DNA of 64,000 nucleotides. Origin: Henningerozyma blattae CBS 6284 (lineage: Eukaryota > Ascomycota > Saccharomycetes > Saccharomycetales > Saccharomycetaceae). The position numbers and the translations under genes were made by a program. The first letter of the stretch is position 1. Each line of letters begins with the position of its first letter. Location of the stretch: positions 1,426,001 to 1,490,000 of the forward strand of contig NC_020186.1 of the NCBI RefSeq assembly GCF_000315915.1, given 5' to 3'. The notes beneath the pieces were generated by a model. That model had not been told where the DNA came from, ran no database searches, and saw only the letters and a list, made by a program, of their open reading frames with translations. This document shows positions 28,045 to 39,264 of this stretch, in pieces.

Positions 28045-31000
28045 ATGCCTAAAGATCGTGGCAATAATTGTAATACAAATAAAAATACTTGTAATATCAA
28101 TAGTAATAACCTTTGTTCAATCCAACCCCACACAAACTCCCCCTTTGAAACAACTATAACAACGTCACACCCTAGAACACATTCACAGACACTCCATTCC
28201 TCCATCATGTTCGTGACTTCACAGCCTGCTCTGGATATCCCCACGCTACAATCCACCAAGAAAGATTCCGAATCCCCCATAAACACCAACCGTATAACCA
28301 AGAAGCTACCTATCCCTTTGAAATCTAGAATCATCAAGACAAATAAGCCAAGACCGTATATTTGTCAGACTTGTACTCGTGGGTTTGTAAGACAAGAACA
28401 TTTGAAAAGACATCAAAGATCACATACCAATGAAAAACCGTTTCTTTGTGTCTTTTGTGGGAGATGTTTTGCTCGTAGAGATTTGATCCTTAGACATCAA
28501 CGAAGGTTACATTCCTCGTTGATGACCAATGATTCAATGAATTCCACTTCTCATAACACTACTCCGACTACTCAAAATAATACACCAATTACAACCCATA
28601 ATATAACTTCAACTTCATCGAATTCTCTAATGACGGATACTAGCATCTCTTCAAACGTAAATACTCAACCTCTCGTAGAGAATTCTGCAAATACAGCCGA
28701 CATTCTCGAAATCAATCCTAATATTATTCAAATAACGGGTAATAAAAAGACAATCTTACCGACTCCAAATAATCCATTAGCCAAGACCACTGTCGAATTG
28801 AAAAGAGATCATAATGCTATAATGACAAGAGATAATGATAATCCAAGACTTAAAAGACATGCTTCATTCTCAGAAGCTACAGATTTCTTCATGGACCCAA
28901 TCTTGCCCTCACAGGATGCCAGTCAGATCGCCACAGATCAGTCTGGTGTTGCAGATACAACCGCCGCACCTCACCAAGTAGGGTTTTCTACTCCACAATT
29001 AACTACTCAACAAGTTTTGGATAAAGCTGTTGAGGCAGGGTTGTTGGATATTCCGCAATTTCTTTTACCACCGGCAGTAGATACTACCAATACTACTCAA
29101 CAACTTGCGCTTGATGCTTCTGGCTCTGGCTCTGGCTCTGGCTCTGGCCCTGGCCCCGCTGCAACTTCTGATGATCAATTCTTAATGACACCCGGTCTTT
29201 ATCTTTCCAAAAATAATCTTTCATTATCAAACTTTCTTACAATGGCCCCCTCCGCAGGTGGTTCCATGGGGTTCTCTTCAAGAAATGTCCCTAATAATGT
29301 CGATTATTTCAATTTCAATACCCTGTTAAATCCATTATCTAATTCTAGATTAGCTTTATCTAAAGAAAATTCCAAACAAAGTCTAACTGGAGAAGAAAGG
29401 CAAAGAGAAAAACCAAAAGAAATGATAAAGGAAAAAGAAACATCAAGGGAAAAAGATAAAAATACAAGTTCAAATACTTCAGTTTCCGGTTATGCTTCGA
29501 ATTCCAACTCTCCATCTCCGTCATTAACACCAATCATTACAACAAATTCAAATATGATCAATACAATTGCAAACGCATTGAATGATGCAAATGTCCATAC
29601 AAATATCCAAATACCATCAAACAACAATCCAACTCTATCTTCCAATTCTTCTTCTAATTTAGCCATTCCAAATGATCCAATTAAAAACGCCCTAATGAAC
29701 GTCAATAATGCTCTTTCAGATTCAAGTAGTAATCCAAGTTTGTCTCCAAAGACTGACGAACATTGGATCTCGAAATTCATTTCAAATTCCGAATTAGAAA
29801 AAGATTTTAGATTGGATTTAAACAATTTTAATCAAATTGGGTTTTTCGAAACAAATTATTCGAATATCCCATCCATAGATTTCACTCCAACTCCAAATGT
29901 TAATTCAGATTTAAATCAATCTAATTTACAAAAATTTAATATTACTAATTCCACTTCAAATAATATAAAGACAAGTTTTGCCACTCCAACAACTTTTGAA
30001 AATCAACAATTCCATTCCAATGTAAATGTAACAAATCCGATTTTAAATAATAATACAACAACCAATGGTGAGAATAATAATAATACTAATGGAGATGTGG
30101 TTATTAAGGATGTTCCAATGAATTTAATGGATGCAATTACCTTAAATAATAACCAGTCGTCCAATTTAGATCCATTGATCTCGAATTTCTTCATGTCTAG
30201 ACAACAAGCCTTATATGATGATAACATTAAAAATGAATTTTTACCCTTCAATTCAAATCAATCTACTCCATCAGTAACAGCAAAATCGAAAAGTAATAGT
30301 ATTTGTAGTATCGAAAGTAATTCTTCTACATCTTCTTCATTAGCATCAAACGTTTTAAATCCTCCTCATAGAATGAAAAAAATTAATTTCTTTAATGATT
30401 CTTTAAGACAATTTATTATGAATGATAATCATTTAACTGATAATTCTTTCCCCACTACTGTTGAATTAAATTCATATATTCATTTATACCAATCTGATTT
30501 CCATAGATATTTCAATTTCATTCATTTATATTCCATTGAACCAAATGAGAAAAATTATATGATTTTATTATCAATTGCCTCTATTGGGGCTTTATATGCA
30601 TTCCATTCATCTCATTCCATTCTTTTATCCAAAATTTCTTGGTATCATATTAGAAACTATTTAGAAGTTACAAAATCAAATCATGAAAACACTCCACTTT
30701 GGATCATTCAAAGTATGTTATTATTAACATTCTTCGGGATTCAAACTGATGATGTTAAGATTACTAAATCAATGAGAACTCAATTAATGGCTTTAATTAG
30801 ATTGGTATATTTAACAAAATTGAATTTACCTTTAGAACATTTACAAGTTCCACCAATAGATTCAAATACAAACAATATTTCTATGGATCAAATTGAAAAA
30901 AATTTCGATTATTTCATTTTGGCTCAATCTCGTATTAGAACTTGTCATAATATTATGATTTTATCGAATTTATTTTCTGCTGTCTTAGGTACTGACTGTT

Positions 31001-32199
31001 TTTTCCCATCAGCTGATATTAAATGTGGTGTAGCATGTTTAGAAGAAGTTTTATTCCAATGTGAAAATGCTGCTGTTTGGTCAAGATATTTATCCAAATT
31101 CAAAAATAAATTGGATTCCAAATTCTCTTTAATTCATTTATCAAATGGTTCAGAATCTTATGAAAGAGCTTTATTATATTTAACTGATGGTTATCATTTC
31201 TCAAATTCAAATGTTAAATGCTCTTTTAGCACATTATTTTCTTTGTTAATTTCAGTCCATGAAAGAATTTATGTGGAAAAGCAAAATGTCGTCAATAATT
31301 GTGATAAAGATTCCCCATTATATGAATTTAATTGGAAGACTACTGCTGTACCAATTATTCAATCTGTTATTAATAATTGGGAAATTCTTTACTTAAGAAA
31401 TCAAGGTATCTTAGAAATTGATACTGATGAGAAATTATTAATTGTTAAAAATTATCCAATCATTAGAAATATTGTTCCATTATATTGGTTAACCAAGATT
31501 AGAAAATGTATTCACGTAACAGCACTTTTGAAATCTATTTGGTTTAAAAAATGGGATTCTTTACATTATTCTATGGATCACATTGTGGATAAATTCGATG
31601 TTTTAAGAGAAGCTACTGATTATGGTTTGAATACTTGTAATTTTTGGGTAGATTATGAAATACTTTCTCAACAATTAAAAAAAAATAATAGTTATAATAA
31701 CACACCTACAACAAGTAAAAGACAAAACGTTCAAACTCCAATTTTTTCAATTACTTGTATGTTTATTTCTTTAGCTTTAGTTTCTGAATTTACTAAAAGA
31801 ATTGAAAAATGGGCTAGAAATTTCAATTTCAATGATCCAAATGCCCCAATATTAAATCAATCTCATTTAATTACTTGGTTTAAAGTTGAAAAAGTCTTTA
31901 AAAAAATTGAATATCATTTATTACCTTCTGGTTATCCACAATACTCCGTGGCAAATTTCTTAAAGAAAGATAAGAATTCAATAGATTTTGAAGTTTTAAA
32001 TGATTCAATTGCAGAAAGAGTTATCCAGCCAAATAACAACTTAAGAGATACAATTGATATCATCTTAAACACGAAATTATCTTCAAGAGCTTTATACTTG
32101 GGTGCAAGAATGATGGGTGATACTCCTGTCTGGCCAACAACTTTATTATTTGCTCATGGTTTACAATTAAGAGCAATCCATAATGAACAAGAACTTTAG
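28045..32199 (+). CDS. RSF2: Rsf2/Tda9-type zinc-finger transcription factor
   Basis: 1384 residues. Two adjacent C2H2 fingers at about residues 105-155 ([19 protein letters not shown] and [19 protein letters not shown]) belong to the Adr1-like group. A long Asn/Ser/Thr-rich middle with a GSGSGSG tract follows, then a C-terminal fungal transcription-factor regulatory domain (about residues 800-1340). S. cerevisiae has two duplicates, RSF2 (YJR127C, 1380 residues) and TDA9 (YML081W). Here one gene has EFM3 (the RSF2 side) on the left and DUS1 (the TDA9 side) on the right, so it is the shared counterpart; RSF2 is used for the close length match. Rsf2 is linked to respiratory and glycerol-growth genes. 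The GC-rich island is its upstream region. Confidence 0.85.
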   Translation: MPKDRGNNCNTNKNTCNINSNNLCSIQPHTNSPFETTITTSHPRTHSQTLHSSIMFVTSQPALDIPTLQSTKKDSESPINTNRITKKLPIPLKSRIIKTNKPRPYICQTCTRGFVRQEHLKRHQRSHTNEKPFLCVFCGRCFARRDLILRHQRRLHSSLMTNDSMNSTSHNTTPTTQNNTPITTHNITSTSSNSLMTDTSISSNVNTQPLVENSANTADILEINPNIIQITGNKKTILPTPNNPLAKTTVELKRDHNAIMTRDNDNPRLKRHASFSEATDFFMDPILPSQDASQIATDQSGVADTTAAPHQVGFSTPQLTTQQVLDKAVEAGLLDIPQFLLPPAVDTTNTTQQLALDASGSGSGSGSGPGPAATSDDQFLMTPGLYLSKNNLSLSNFLTMAPSAGGSMGFSSRNVPNNVDYFNFNTLLNPLSNSRLALSKENSKQSLTGEERQREKPKEMIKEKETSREKDKNTSSNTSVSGYASNSNSPSPSLTPIITTNSNMINTIANALNDANVHTNIQIPSNNNPTLSSNSSSNLAIPNDPIKNALMNVNNALSDSSSNPSLSPKTDEHWISKFISNSELEKDFRLDLNNFNQIGFFETNYSNIPSIDFTPTPNVNSDLNQSNLQKFNITNSTSNNIKTSFATPTTFENQQFHSNVNVTNPILNNNTTTNGENNNNTNGDVVIKDVPMNLMDAITLNNNQSSNLDPLISNFFMSRQQALYDDNIKNEFLPFNSNQSTPSVTAKSKSNSICSIESNSSTSSSLASNVLNPPHRMKKINFFNDSLRQFIMNDNHLTDNSFPTTVELNSYIHLYQSDFHRYFNFIHLYSIEPNEKNYMILLSIASIGALYAFHSSHSILLSKISWYHIRNYLEVTKSNHENTPLWIIQSMLLLTFFGIQTDDVKITKSMRTQLMALIRLVYLTKLNLPLEHLQVPPIDSNTNNISMDQIEKNFDYFILAQSRIRTCHNIMILSNLFSAVLGTDCFFPSADIKCGVACLEEVLFQCENAAVWSRYLSKFKNKLDSKFSLIHLSNGSESYERALLYLTDGYHFSNSNVKCSFSTLFSLLISVHERIYVEKQNVVNNCDKDSPLYEFNWKTTAVPIIQSVINNWEILYLRNQGILEIDTDEKLLIVKNYPIIRNIVPLYWLTKIRKCIHVTALLKSIWFKKWDSLHYSMDHIVDKFDVLREATDYGLNTCNFWVDYEILSQQLKKNNSYNNTPTTSKRQNVQTPIFSITCMFISLALVSEFTKRIEKWARNFNFNDPNAPILNQSHLITWFKVEKVFKKIEYHLLPSGYPQYSVANFLKKDKNSIDFEVLNDSIAERVIQPNNNLRDTIDIILNTKLSSRALYLGARMMGDTPVWPTTLLFAHGLQLRAIHNEQEL

Positions 32200-32677
32200 A
32201 ATATCTTGACATATTCTATATTCAATTTAATGAAATTTCATATTTTAATAATCAAAAATGCTTAAAATTAAGCATCCTTAATGTCTCTGCAAATATATAT
32301 ATATATATATTTATTCCATGCTTCTTTTTTCTTTTAATATAAACTTTATAAAGAATCATATATGTATTTTATGTAATTTTATTTTGCATTTTAATAATTC
32401 ATTCATTAAGCATACCAATAAGAAAAGGACCAATTATCTGTATTAAAGTATAATTTTCCTATGATAGACGCTATTATTATATTAAAAAAAAAGAAAAAAA
32501 TTTGACTAAAATCAGTTACCAAAAAAAAAAAAAAATAAAAATAAAAAAAAAAGGAAGTTCGGCGTTTAGTTTTCAAGATGGGGAATTTACCGAATGTAAT
32601 AATAAGCTCATCACGATGAAAAAATTATATATATTTGCATCACTTTTCCAACTACATATAAATGAAATCTCGGATGG
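32200..32677. other. RSF2-DUS1 intergenic region
   Basis: About 480 bp, with a (TA)n tract near 32289-32310 and long A-runs at 32480-32552. No gene is seen. Confidence 0.55.
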
Positions 32678-34036
32678 ATGAGTTGGTTTAAACTATTCAA
32701 CAAGATTCGCATCCCCAGAGTATATCCTCGTTCTAAAATGTCAAATGCTGATGTTAATACTACTACTAAAGTTTTTAAAATGAAAGGACGTGAATTATTT
32801 AACCATATAAATAAGCCTACCAAAATTGTTGCACCAATGGTTGATCAATCTGAATTAGCATGGCGTATCCTTTCACGTCGTTATGGTGCAACATTAGCAT
32901 ACACCCCCATGTTTCATGCGAAATTATTTGCTACATCTGAAAAGTATGGAAAAGATATGTGGAGTGAATATGATGGTGACAAAGATATAGATAGACCACT
33001 TGTTGTCCAATTTTGTGCTAACGATCCTGATTATCTTTTACAAGCTGCAAAATTAGTTCAAGATAAGTGTGATGCAGTTGACTTAAATTTAGGTTGCCCT
33101 CAAGGTATAGCTAAAAAGGGACATTATGGTTCGTTTTTAATGGAGGAATGGGATTTGATTCATAGTTTAATTAAAAAGTTACATGATAATTTAAATATTC
33201 CAGTAACAGCTAAGATTCGTATTTACGAGGATAAAGAAAAATCTTTAGAATATGCAAAGATGGTCTTAGATGCAGGTGCTCAATTTTTAACTGTTCATGG
33301 TCGTATAAGAGACCAAAAGGGCCAAAAGACTGGGTTGGCCAATTGGGATACTATTAAATATATAAGAGACAATCTTCCTAAGGAAACTGTTTTTTTTGCC
33401 AATGGTAATATCTTGTACCCAGAAGATATTGCTCGTGGTATGAATGAATTACATTGTGATGCTATCATGAGTGCGGAGGGGAATCTTTATAATCCTGGTA
33501 TATTTAATACAGATTTCATCAATGATAAGGATAAGATTTTCCCTAGAGTAGATAAGATTATCAGAGAATATTTTGAAATTGTCAAGAAATATTCTGATAA
33601 ATCTAATGCATCAAAGATTGCAATGAAATCTCATTTCTTCAAGATATTAAGACCGTTTTTAGGGAACCACACCGATATTAGATCTAAATTAGCTTCATTA
33701 AACGCAAAGATGCCATTTGATCGATGGGAAAATGATGTTGTTAAACCAGTAGAAGATATTGTGGAAGAGATATTTAAACAAGAAGATATAAAAGAAAAGG
33801 ATGTTATAATTGTAGGAGAGAAACAAATGTGGGGTGGATCTTATAGAACAGTACCATATTGGAGATGTCAACCATATTTCAGGCCAGTAAATGGTGTTAC
33901 TGGTGATAAGAGAGTAATTGAGAGTTTAAAACAAAACGTTGAGGTAGAAAGAGTAAAAAGAGAGAATGAAATAGAAAGTTTAAAAAGAAAAAGCGATGAA
34001 CTTGTGAAAAATGAAACTAAGCAAGTCAAGGTATGA
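32678..34036 (+). CDS. DUS1: tRNA dihydrouridine synthase 1 (Dus1)
   Basis: An FMN enzyme that reduces U16/U17 of cytoplasmic tRNAs. It is 452 residues from the first ATG. IVAPMVDQSELAWR opens the TIM barrel, LGCPQG holds the catalytic C140, AKIRI and TVHGR follow, then ANGNI and the C-terminal helical domain with YWRCQPYFRP. A second ATG at 32738 (M21) would give 432 residues, closer to the 423 of S. cerevisiae. The 20 extra residues are basic and amphipathic (MSWFKLFNKIRIPRVYPRSK), so a mitochondrial form from the first start is possible. The order RSF2/TDA9-DUS1-cupin matches YML081W-YML080W-YML079W. Confidence 0.94.
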   Translation: MSWFKLFNKIRIPRVYPRSKMSNADVNTTTKVFKMKGRELFNHINKPTKIVAPMVDQSELAWRILSRRYGATLAYTPMFHAKLFATSEKYGKDMWSEYDGDKDIDRPLVVQFCANDPDYLLQAAKLVQDKCDAVDLNLGCPQGIAKKGHYGSFLMEEWDLIHSLIKKLHDNLNIPVTAKIRIYEDKEKSLEYAKMVLDAGAQFLTVHGRIRDQKGQKTGLANWDTIKYIRDNLPKETVFFANGNILYPEDIARGMNELHCDAIMSAEGNLYNPGIFNTDFINDKDKIFPRVDKIIREYFEIVKKYSDKSNASKIAMKSHFFKILRPFLGNHTDIRSKLASLNAKMPFDRWENDVVKPVEDIVEEIFKQEDIKEKDVIIVGEKQMWGGSYRTVPYWRCQPYFRPVNGVTGDKRVIESLKQNVEVERVKRENEIESLKRKSDELVKNETKQVKV

Positions 34037-34208
34037 TGTTTGTAATTATTACCCTATGTACTATATGTAAATCTATATCTAGATCATCATTAAATCTTCT
34101 GTACGCGTAAGGCAAGAAAAAAAAGCGCATAGTAAAAAAAGAAGAAATGCAAAAAAGAATGTATTGGAGCTCCAGTTCTGGAAAAGGAAACAATCTCGAA
34201 ATATAACG

Positions 34209-34799
34209 ATGAGTAAGATCAGTGCTACTGTAGACCAAGGAAAGAACGTTGAAATTATTCCAAGTAAATTTATTACCAACCCAACAACAGAGAATCGCCA
34301 AGTTAATGAAAATCTACAACAGTTCATTAGCCAGCTTGAATTAATCAAGCACCCAGAAGGTGGCTATTATAAGGAGACTGATAGATCTCCCTTCACAATG
34401 GAGGTCAAAGAGGGAACAAGAAATTATAGTACTTTGATCTATTATTTATTGACTCCAGAATCTCCAACTGGTAAACTACACAAGAACAAAAACCGTATTG
34501 TTCATATTTTACAAAGAGGTCGTGGACAATACGTCTTGATTCAACCTAACGGTGAAATTAAATCGTTCAAAGTTGGATTCGATTACGCCAATGGAGAAAT
34601 CTCTCAATGGGTGGTTCCTGGCGGTGTCTATAAGGCTAGCTTCTTATTAGAGAACAAGGACTTTAACGATGGCCTCTTGATAAGTGAAGTCGTTGTACCT
34701 GGTTTTGATTTCGAAGACCATCAATTCATGAAAGATAACACTGAATTGATTGAATTGGTCGGAGAGACAAAAGCTTCTCAATTGGAATTCTTACTATAA
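34209..34799 (+). CDS. Cupin-fold protein of the YML079W family
   Basis: 196 residues from the ATG at 34209, which has A at -3; the frame can be extended to 34164 only from a TTG. It is a DUF985/cupin-5 protein: HPEGGYYKETDRS, YYLLTPESPTGKLHKN, HILQRGRGQYVLI and WVVPGGVYKASF form the cupin barrel, and VVPGFDFEDHQF closes it. The S. cerevisiae protein (201 residues) has a known seed-storage-like cupin structure but no established function. It follows DUS1 in the same orientation, as in S. cerevisiae. Confidence 0.92.
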   Translation: MSKISATVDQGKNVEIIPSKFITNPTTENRQVNENLQQFISQLELIKHPEGGYYKETDRSPFTMEVKEGTRNYSTLIYYLLTPESPTGKLHKNKNRIVHILQRGRGQYVLIQPNGEIKSFKVGFDYANGEISQWVVPGGVYKASFLLENKDFNDGLLISEVVVPGFDFEDHQFMKDNTELIELVGETKASQLEFLL

Positions 34800-35433
34800 A
34801 AGTTTCCGCTATTAAAGTATGAATAAGATAGGTGTGTAATATAGCTATATACTTTTTAACATCATAAACTAAGACCATCTATACACTAAAATTTCCCTAA
34901 AACTATGGGAACTCTCCCTTCGTATCCCCTGATTATAGAATACAATTGTTTTGTCCTTAGTAGTTACTGTGTGGTAGTGCCGTTTGCGTTAAATCCGCGG
35001 GTGGGTGCGGACTGAATTTGGCCATCCTCTTTATTCAATTACGGACTTTTAAGTCTATTAGATTTCCCTGTTAGAATAATTCAGTGGAATTAACAAAAAA
35101 TTAAAAATGAAAAAAAAAAAATATATATATATATATATATATTATTATTTTTATCAGTTAAGGAATTAAAGCAAGATATATTGCCAAATAAATTGAAATA
35201 TTCAAGAAATTAGTTAAAGGTTGATATCGACTTTTTCAAGGCTCAAACCTATTAACTCTAAACTCATCAGAACTAATCCGGACAAATCTGAATCATACCG
35301 TGATATTGAGTATCAGAAGCTTTCGAGAATTTGAATTGATCAAAACCTCATTAGAGGAGGATATAATTGCGTACTCTAGTAACCTTGTAGAAATTTTAAT
35401 AACTTAGAGAATAGCAATTGAATAAATATAAAG
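34800..35433. other. Cupin-VPS70 intergenic region
   Basis: About 630 bp, with a (TA)n tract at about 35121-35142 and a short GC-richer segment (34975-35010, GTGGGTGCGG). No gene is seen. Confidence 0.5.
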
Positions 35434-38088
35434 ATGGATAATAATAATACTAATATCATAAGTAATGGCAGAGATAAAAATAACGATGATCAACCTATAT
35501 CTGATTATTCAAATCAGGTAACTCGAGTCAACGATTTATTAAACGACATCAATGCAAATGGGGGAACTTTAACACCTATACAAGATGAATTTTTGAACCC
35601 AACGCCCTTTGAAAATGCCCCCCTTGCAAATATAGATACAAATTTAGAAGATGATTTTGATGCTGATGCTGACGCTGACGAATTCAGACCTTTCTTACAA
35701 CAAAATAATGCTTCTACAAGTACACCAGCTAATACTGCAGATGAACAATCATTTTTCCCTGTTGAAGATGACTTCGCCGTTTCAGGCACAGATGACGTTA
35801 GTGAGACTGATAATACCACTAGAGTAAGGAGAAGAGGGCGTAGTAATACTATGTTTAGCATCAGAAGTGGTATTGATATAGTTAGAGAGCAATTGGATAA
35901 AGACAAATTTGTTTTGTTAATATTGGCAAGTACGTTTTTATATATCGGCTTCATGGCTGCTTTTGCACCAAGAACTTCATTGACGAGAACTTTTGGTTGG
36001 CTACATGGTTCCACCTTTACCAAGGCAGAAACTTACCGAATATTTTTAACTGCTTTACAAGAAGAAAATAAAGCAAAATACCATGTTCATAATTACGCAA
36101 CTGCAAATAAAAATGGTGTTCACGAGACTGGTGATTTAAATACATTACACTACACAATAGATCAGTTTACTGAGCTGGGATTCACCACAAAACAGGAATC
36201 TTATTTCCCTTGGTTAAACATTAATGGTGAGACCCAAGTTTCATTATTTCATGGAAATCAAATGATTTTCAATGCCTCCATGATAGAAGATTGTTTACCT
36301 TCTGAAGATCCATCAACTTGTGAATCAAAGCCACATGGCTATCATAGTTATTCCGCAAATGGTAATGTAACTGCACAATATGTCTTTTGTAATTATGGTA
36401 CATTGAAAGATTATAAGCTGTTATTAAATCATGATATTGATATCGAAGGTAAGATTCATATTATTAGAAATGGCAACCTACTTAAGGGCATTAAAGTAAA
36501 AAATGCAGAATTATTTGGAGCCTCAGGTGTAATTCTATATTCAGATCCATATGATGATGGGTATGTTACAGAGAGAAATGGATTTAAACCTTATCCTGAA
36601 GGGCCCGCAAGAAATCCGAGTGCTATTGAAAGAGGTTCTGTGCAATTCCTACAAGAAATTTCGGGTGACCCAACATCACCAGGTTATCCTTCAAAATATA
36701 AGAGAACTGAGCATATTTCACCTGCTGGTAAAATCCCAAATATTCCTTCAGTACCAATGAGCGCAAAGGAAATTCAGCCTATATTAGAATTGTTAAATGG
36801 TAAAGGGTTTCAATTAGGGCCAGGTGGTTATATTGATGGCTTTGATTATTTTACAGGACCATCTGATGAAAATACTGAAGTTCGTGTTTATAACTCTCAA
36901 AATTATGAATTTCAGAAAATTTCAAATGTTGCTGTAGAAATTCCCGGTATATTTGCTGAAGGTGAAATCATTATTGGTGCACGTCGTGATTCATTAGTAT
37001 CTGATGGTTCAAGCGGTTCAAATAGTGGTTCTGCTATTCTATTAGAAATTGCACGAGGTATTTCTTCATTGATGAAGCGTGGTTGGAAACCCTTAAGACC
37101 CATTAAGCTTATTAGTTGGGATGGTTCTGGACCGGCTCATCTTGGTTCCACAGAATATGTAGAAGAATATTCTGCATTTTTGAAAAGAAATGTTTTAGCA
37201 TATTTGAATTTAGATAGTGTAATTCAAGGTTCACTATTCATGTCGAATGCGAATCCGTTATTACACGATGTCATCTATGAAGCAGCTAAATATACTTCAT
37301 TTAAAGATAATGAAGATTGGACTTTATATGATGAATGGAAGAAAATGACTAATAATACTGTTGGGATTATTGATGGTATTTCAGACACAAACAGTTTCCA
37401 AAATTATCTTGGAATACCTTCTGCAAATTTCCAATTTAAGAATAATGGCACAGGTGATGCAATTTGGCATAAAAATTCGAATTTTGATACATATACTTGG
37501 CTGGAACAATTTATTGACCCAGATTATAAGTTACATAATACAATGGCTAAATTTGTTGGCTTAGTAACACTAACAATTAATCAAAATGATATGATTCCAT
37601 TTAAAACACATTCATATCTTTTAGAGATCAATAATTGGTATAAAAAGTGGGAAAATAAATTAATTAATAGTTTCCCATATGATGATGAATTAAAAGAATT
37701 GGCAGATAATGTTAACGATATAATTGAAATTGCTACATGGACAGAAAGTATACTATTTGATAAAATTACTCAAGAAATAAAAGAAGATTGTTCCAGAGAT
37801 TTCCCATTAATTCAATTTTATAAAAAAATTGATTTATATATGTCATTATTAAGAACTAATAACAAATTGAGACAATTGGATAAACTATTCCTAACAAAGA
37901 GAGGCTTGCGTGATAGGGAATGGTTTAAGCATTCTATATTTGAGCCTGATAAATTTATTGGTTCTAAAGGTATTGTTTTAACCGGGTTGTATGAAGCTAT
38001 CGAAGGCTGGAGTCGTGATGATGCGATGGAATGGTTAACAATTTTAATGATTCAATTTAGTAATATTAGAATGCTTCTCCAAATGTAA
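35434..38088 (+). CDS. VPS70: Vps70-like transferrin-receptor/M28-family membrane protein
   Basis: 884 residues. An acidic cytosolic N-terminus is followed by one transmembrane segment (about residues 155-175, FVLLILASTFLYIGFMAAF), a protease-associated domain (GASGVILYSDP, about 370), an M28 peptidase-like domain (about 505-705) and a TfR dimerisation-type C-terminal helical region. The zinc ligands of active relatives are not conserved: the first-ligand position reads GARRDS with R for H, the DPQSGA-type Asp is replaced in SNSGSA, and the EE pair is replaced in WDGSGPAHLG. It therefore looks like a pseudo-peptidase. S. cerevisiae VPS70 (YJR126C) adjoins RSF2; no PPxY motif of the Tre1/Tre2 kind is seen. 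It acts in vacuolar protein sorting. Confidence 0.85.
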   Translation: MDNNNTNIISNGRDKNNDDQPISDYSNQVTRVNDLLNDINANGGTLTPIQDEFLNPTPFENAPLANIDTNLEDDFDADADADEFRPFLQQNNASTSTPANTADEQSFFPVEDDFAVSGTDDVSETDNTTRVRRRGRSNTMFSIRSGIDIVREQLDKDKFVLLILASTFLYIGFMAAFAPRTSLTRTFGWLHGSTFTKAETYRIFLTALQEENKAKYHVHNYATANKNGVHETGDLNTLHYTIDQFTELGFTTKQESYFPWLNINGETQVSLFHGNQMIFNASMIEDCLPSEDPSTCESKPHGYHSYSANGNVTAQYVFCNYGTLKDYKLLLNHDIDIEGKIHIIRNGNLLKGIKVKNAELFGASGVILYSDPYDDGYVTERNGFKPYPEGPARNPSAIERGSVQFLQEISGDPTSPGYPSKYKRTEHISPAGKIPNIPSVPMSAKEIQPILELLNGKGFQLGPGGYIDGFDYFTGPSDENTEVRVYNSQNYEFQKISNVAVEIPGIFAEGEIIIGARRDSLVSDGSSGSNSGSAILLEIARGISSLMKRGWKPLRPIKLISWDGSGPAHLGSTEYVEEYSAFLKRNVLAYLNLDSVIQGSLFMSNANPLLHDVIYEAAKYTSFKDNEDWTLYDEWKKMTNNTVGIIDGISDTNSFQNYLGIPSANFQFKNNGTGDAIWHKNSNFDTYTWLEQFIDPDYKLHNTMAKFVGLVTLTINQNDMIPFKTHSYLLEINNWYKKWENKLINSFPYDDELKELADNVNDIIEIATWTESILFDKITQEIKEDCSRDFPLIQFYKKIDLYMSLLRTNNKLRQLDKLFLTKRGLRDREWFKHSIFEPDKFIGSKGIVLTGLYEAIEGWSRDDAMEWLTILMIQFSNIRMLLQM

Positions 38089-38715
38089 TTATACTTGTAA
38101 CAATGTCCGTGTCAAAATTTCTTAATATCCTACTTTACCTATATTATATTTTTCTCTTTTCTTTGCATCGTCAGCAATTTACTCATTACTTAAGATAAAA
38201 TAGTGTGTAAACAATATGATCTACATCATATTCTACACTACTGGCATTCATATAAAAACAAAGACACAAGCATACCAAAATTTCAATAATTAATTAATTA
38301 ATTCTATTATAAATATTTTAATATTTATTTATATATAAACAATTCAATTCTTAATAAATATATTTAAATACCACCAAAAAGTTTTTATTCACAGAATTTG
38401 TCCTATAATAGGTAATAAATAGCATTCTATAATTATAACAAATCTGGTCCATAAAAGTAATAGATATATAACTGTAAACGTGTTAGCGCCGTGCCTATAT
38501 TAACGAAAGTCGGATTTTTGATTTTTCATGATCGACAAAAGAAAAAAAGGTCAAGAAAACAAAGAGTCAACAAGGATAAATAATTCAATAGGTTGAGATC
38601 TTATAAAAAATCGCATACTATTCAGCATAATAAATACATAAATTTTTGTTTAATAAATTTTCTATTAGGAATAAAAAATATAATAAAAAAATATAGCCGA
38701 TTATAAACTTCCAAA
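38089..38715. other. VPS70-CPR3 intergenic region
   Basis: About 630 bp, AT-rich, with repeated taat/ttaat units at 38285-38305. No gene is seen. Confidence 0.5.
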
Positions 38716-39264
38716 ATGCTAAGACGTTCAATCGCTCAACAACGTAGATTATTTTCCTCAACTTTATCTAAATTAGGTACTAAGGTATTTTTTGAACCAT
38801 CTGTAAATGGTAAGAGTATGGGTAGAATTGAGTTTGAATTGTATGATGAAGTTGTTCCTAAGACTGCTGAGAATTTCAGAGCCCTTTGTACTGGTGAAAA
38901 GGGGTTTGGCTATAAAAATGTTCCCTTCCATAGAATTATCCCACAATTTATGATTCAAGGTGGTGACACTGATCTAACTAACGGATTTGGTGGTAAATCT
39001 ATATATGGAGCCAGATTTCCAGATGAAAATTTCGTAAAGAAGCATGACCGTCCAGGTTTATTATCTATGGCCAATGCCGGTCCAAACACTAACGGCTCTC
39101 AATTTTTTATCACAACAGTAGAATGTCCATGGTTAGATGGTAAGCACGTTGTGTTTGGTGAAGTGACTAAAGGTATGAATATTGTTAAGAAGATTGAATC
39201 TTACGGTAGTCAATCTGGAATGCCAAAGGAGAAAATTATTATTGAAGACGCTGGTGAATTATAA
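38716..39264 (+). CDS. CPR3: Mitochondrial cyclophilin Cpr3
   Basis: A peptidyl-prolyl cis-trans isomerase, 182 residues as in S. cerevisiae Cpr3. The first 20 residues ([20 protein letters not shown]) are basic with no acidic residue, a mitochondrial presequence. The cyclophilin core is complete: [14 protein letters not shown] (catalytic Arg), GSQFFITT, and [10 protein letters not shown] (cyclosporin-binding Trp). It is on the DUS1-cupin track (YML078W) with VPS70 interposed. Confidence 0.95.
   Translation: MLRRSIAQQRRLFSSTLSKLGTKVFFEPSVNGKSMGRIEFELYDEVVPKTAENFRALCTGEKGFGYKNVPFHRIIPQFMIQGGDTDLTNGFGGKSIYGARFPDENFVKKHDRPGLLSMANAGPNTNGSQFFITTVECPWLDGKHVVFGEVTKGMNIVKKIESYGSQSGMPKEKIIIEDAGEL

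Noticed and set aside
34164..34208. Upstream extension of the YML079W-type cupin
   Set aside because: The extension begins with TTG; the ATG at 34209 has A at -3 and gives the expected length.
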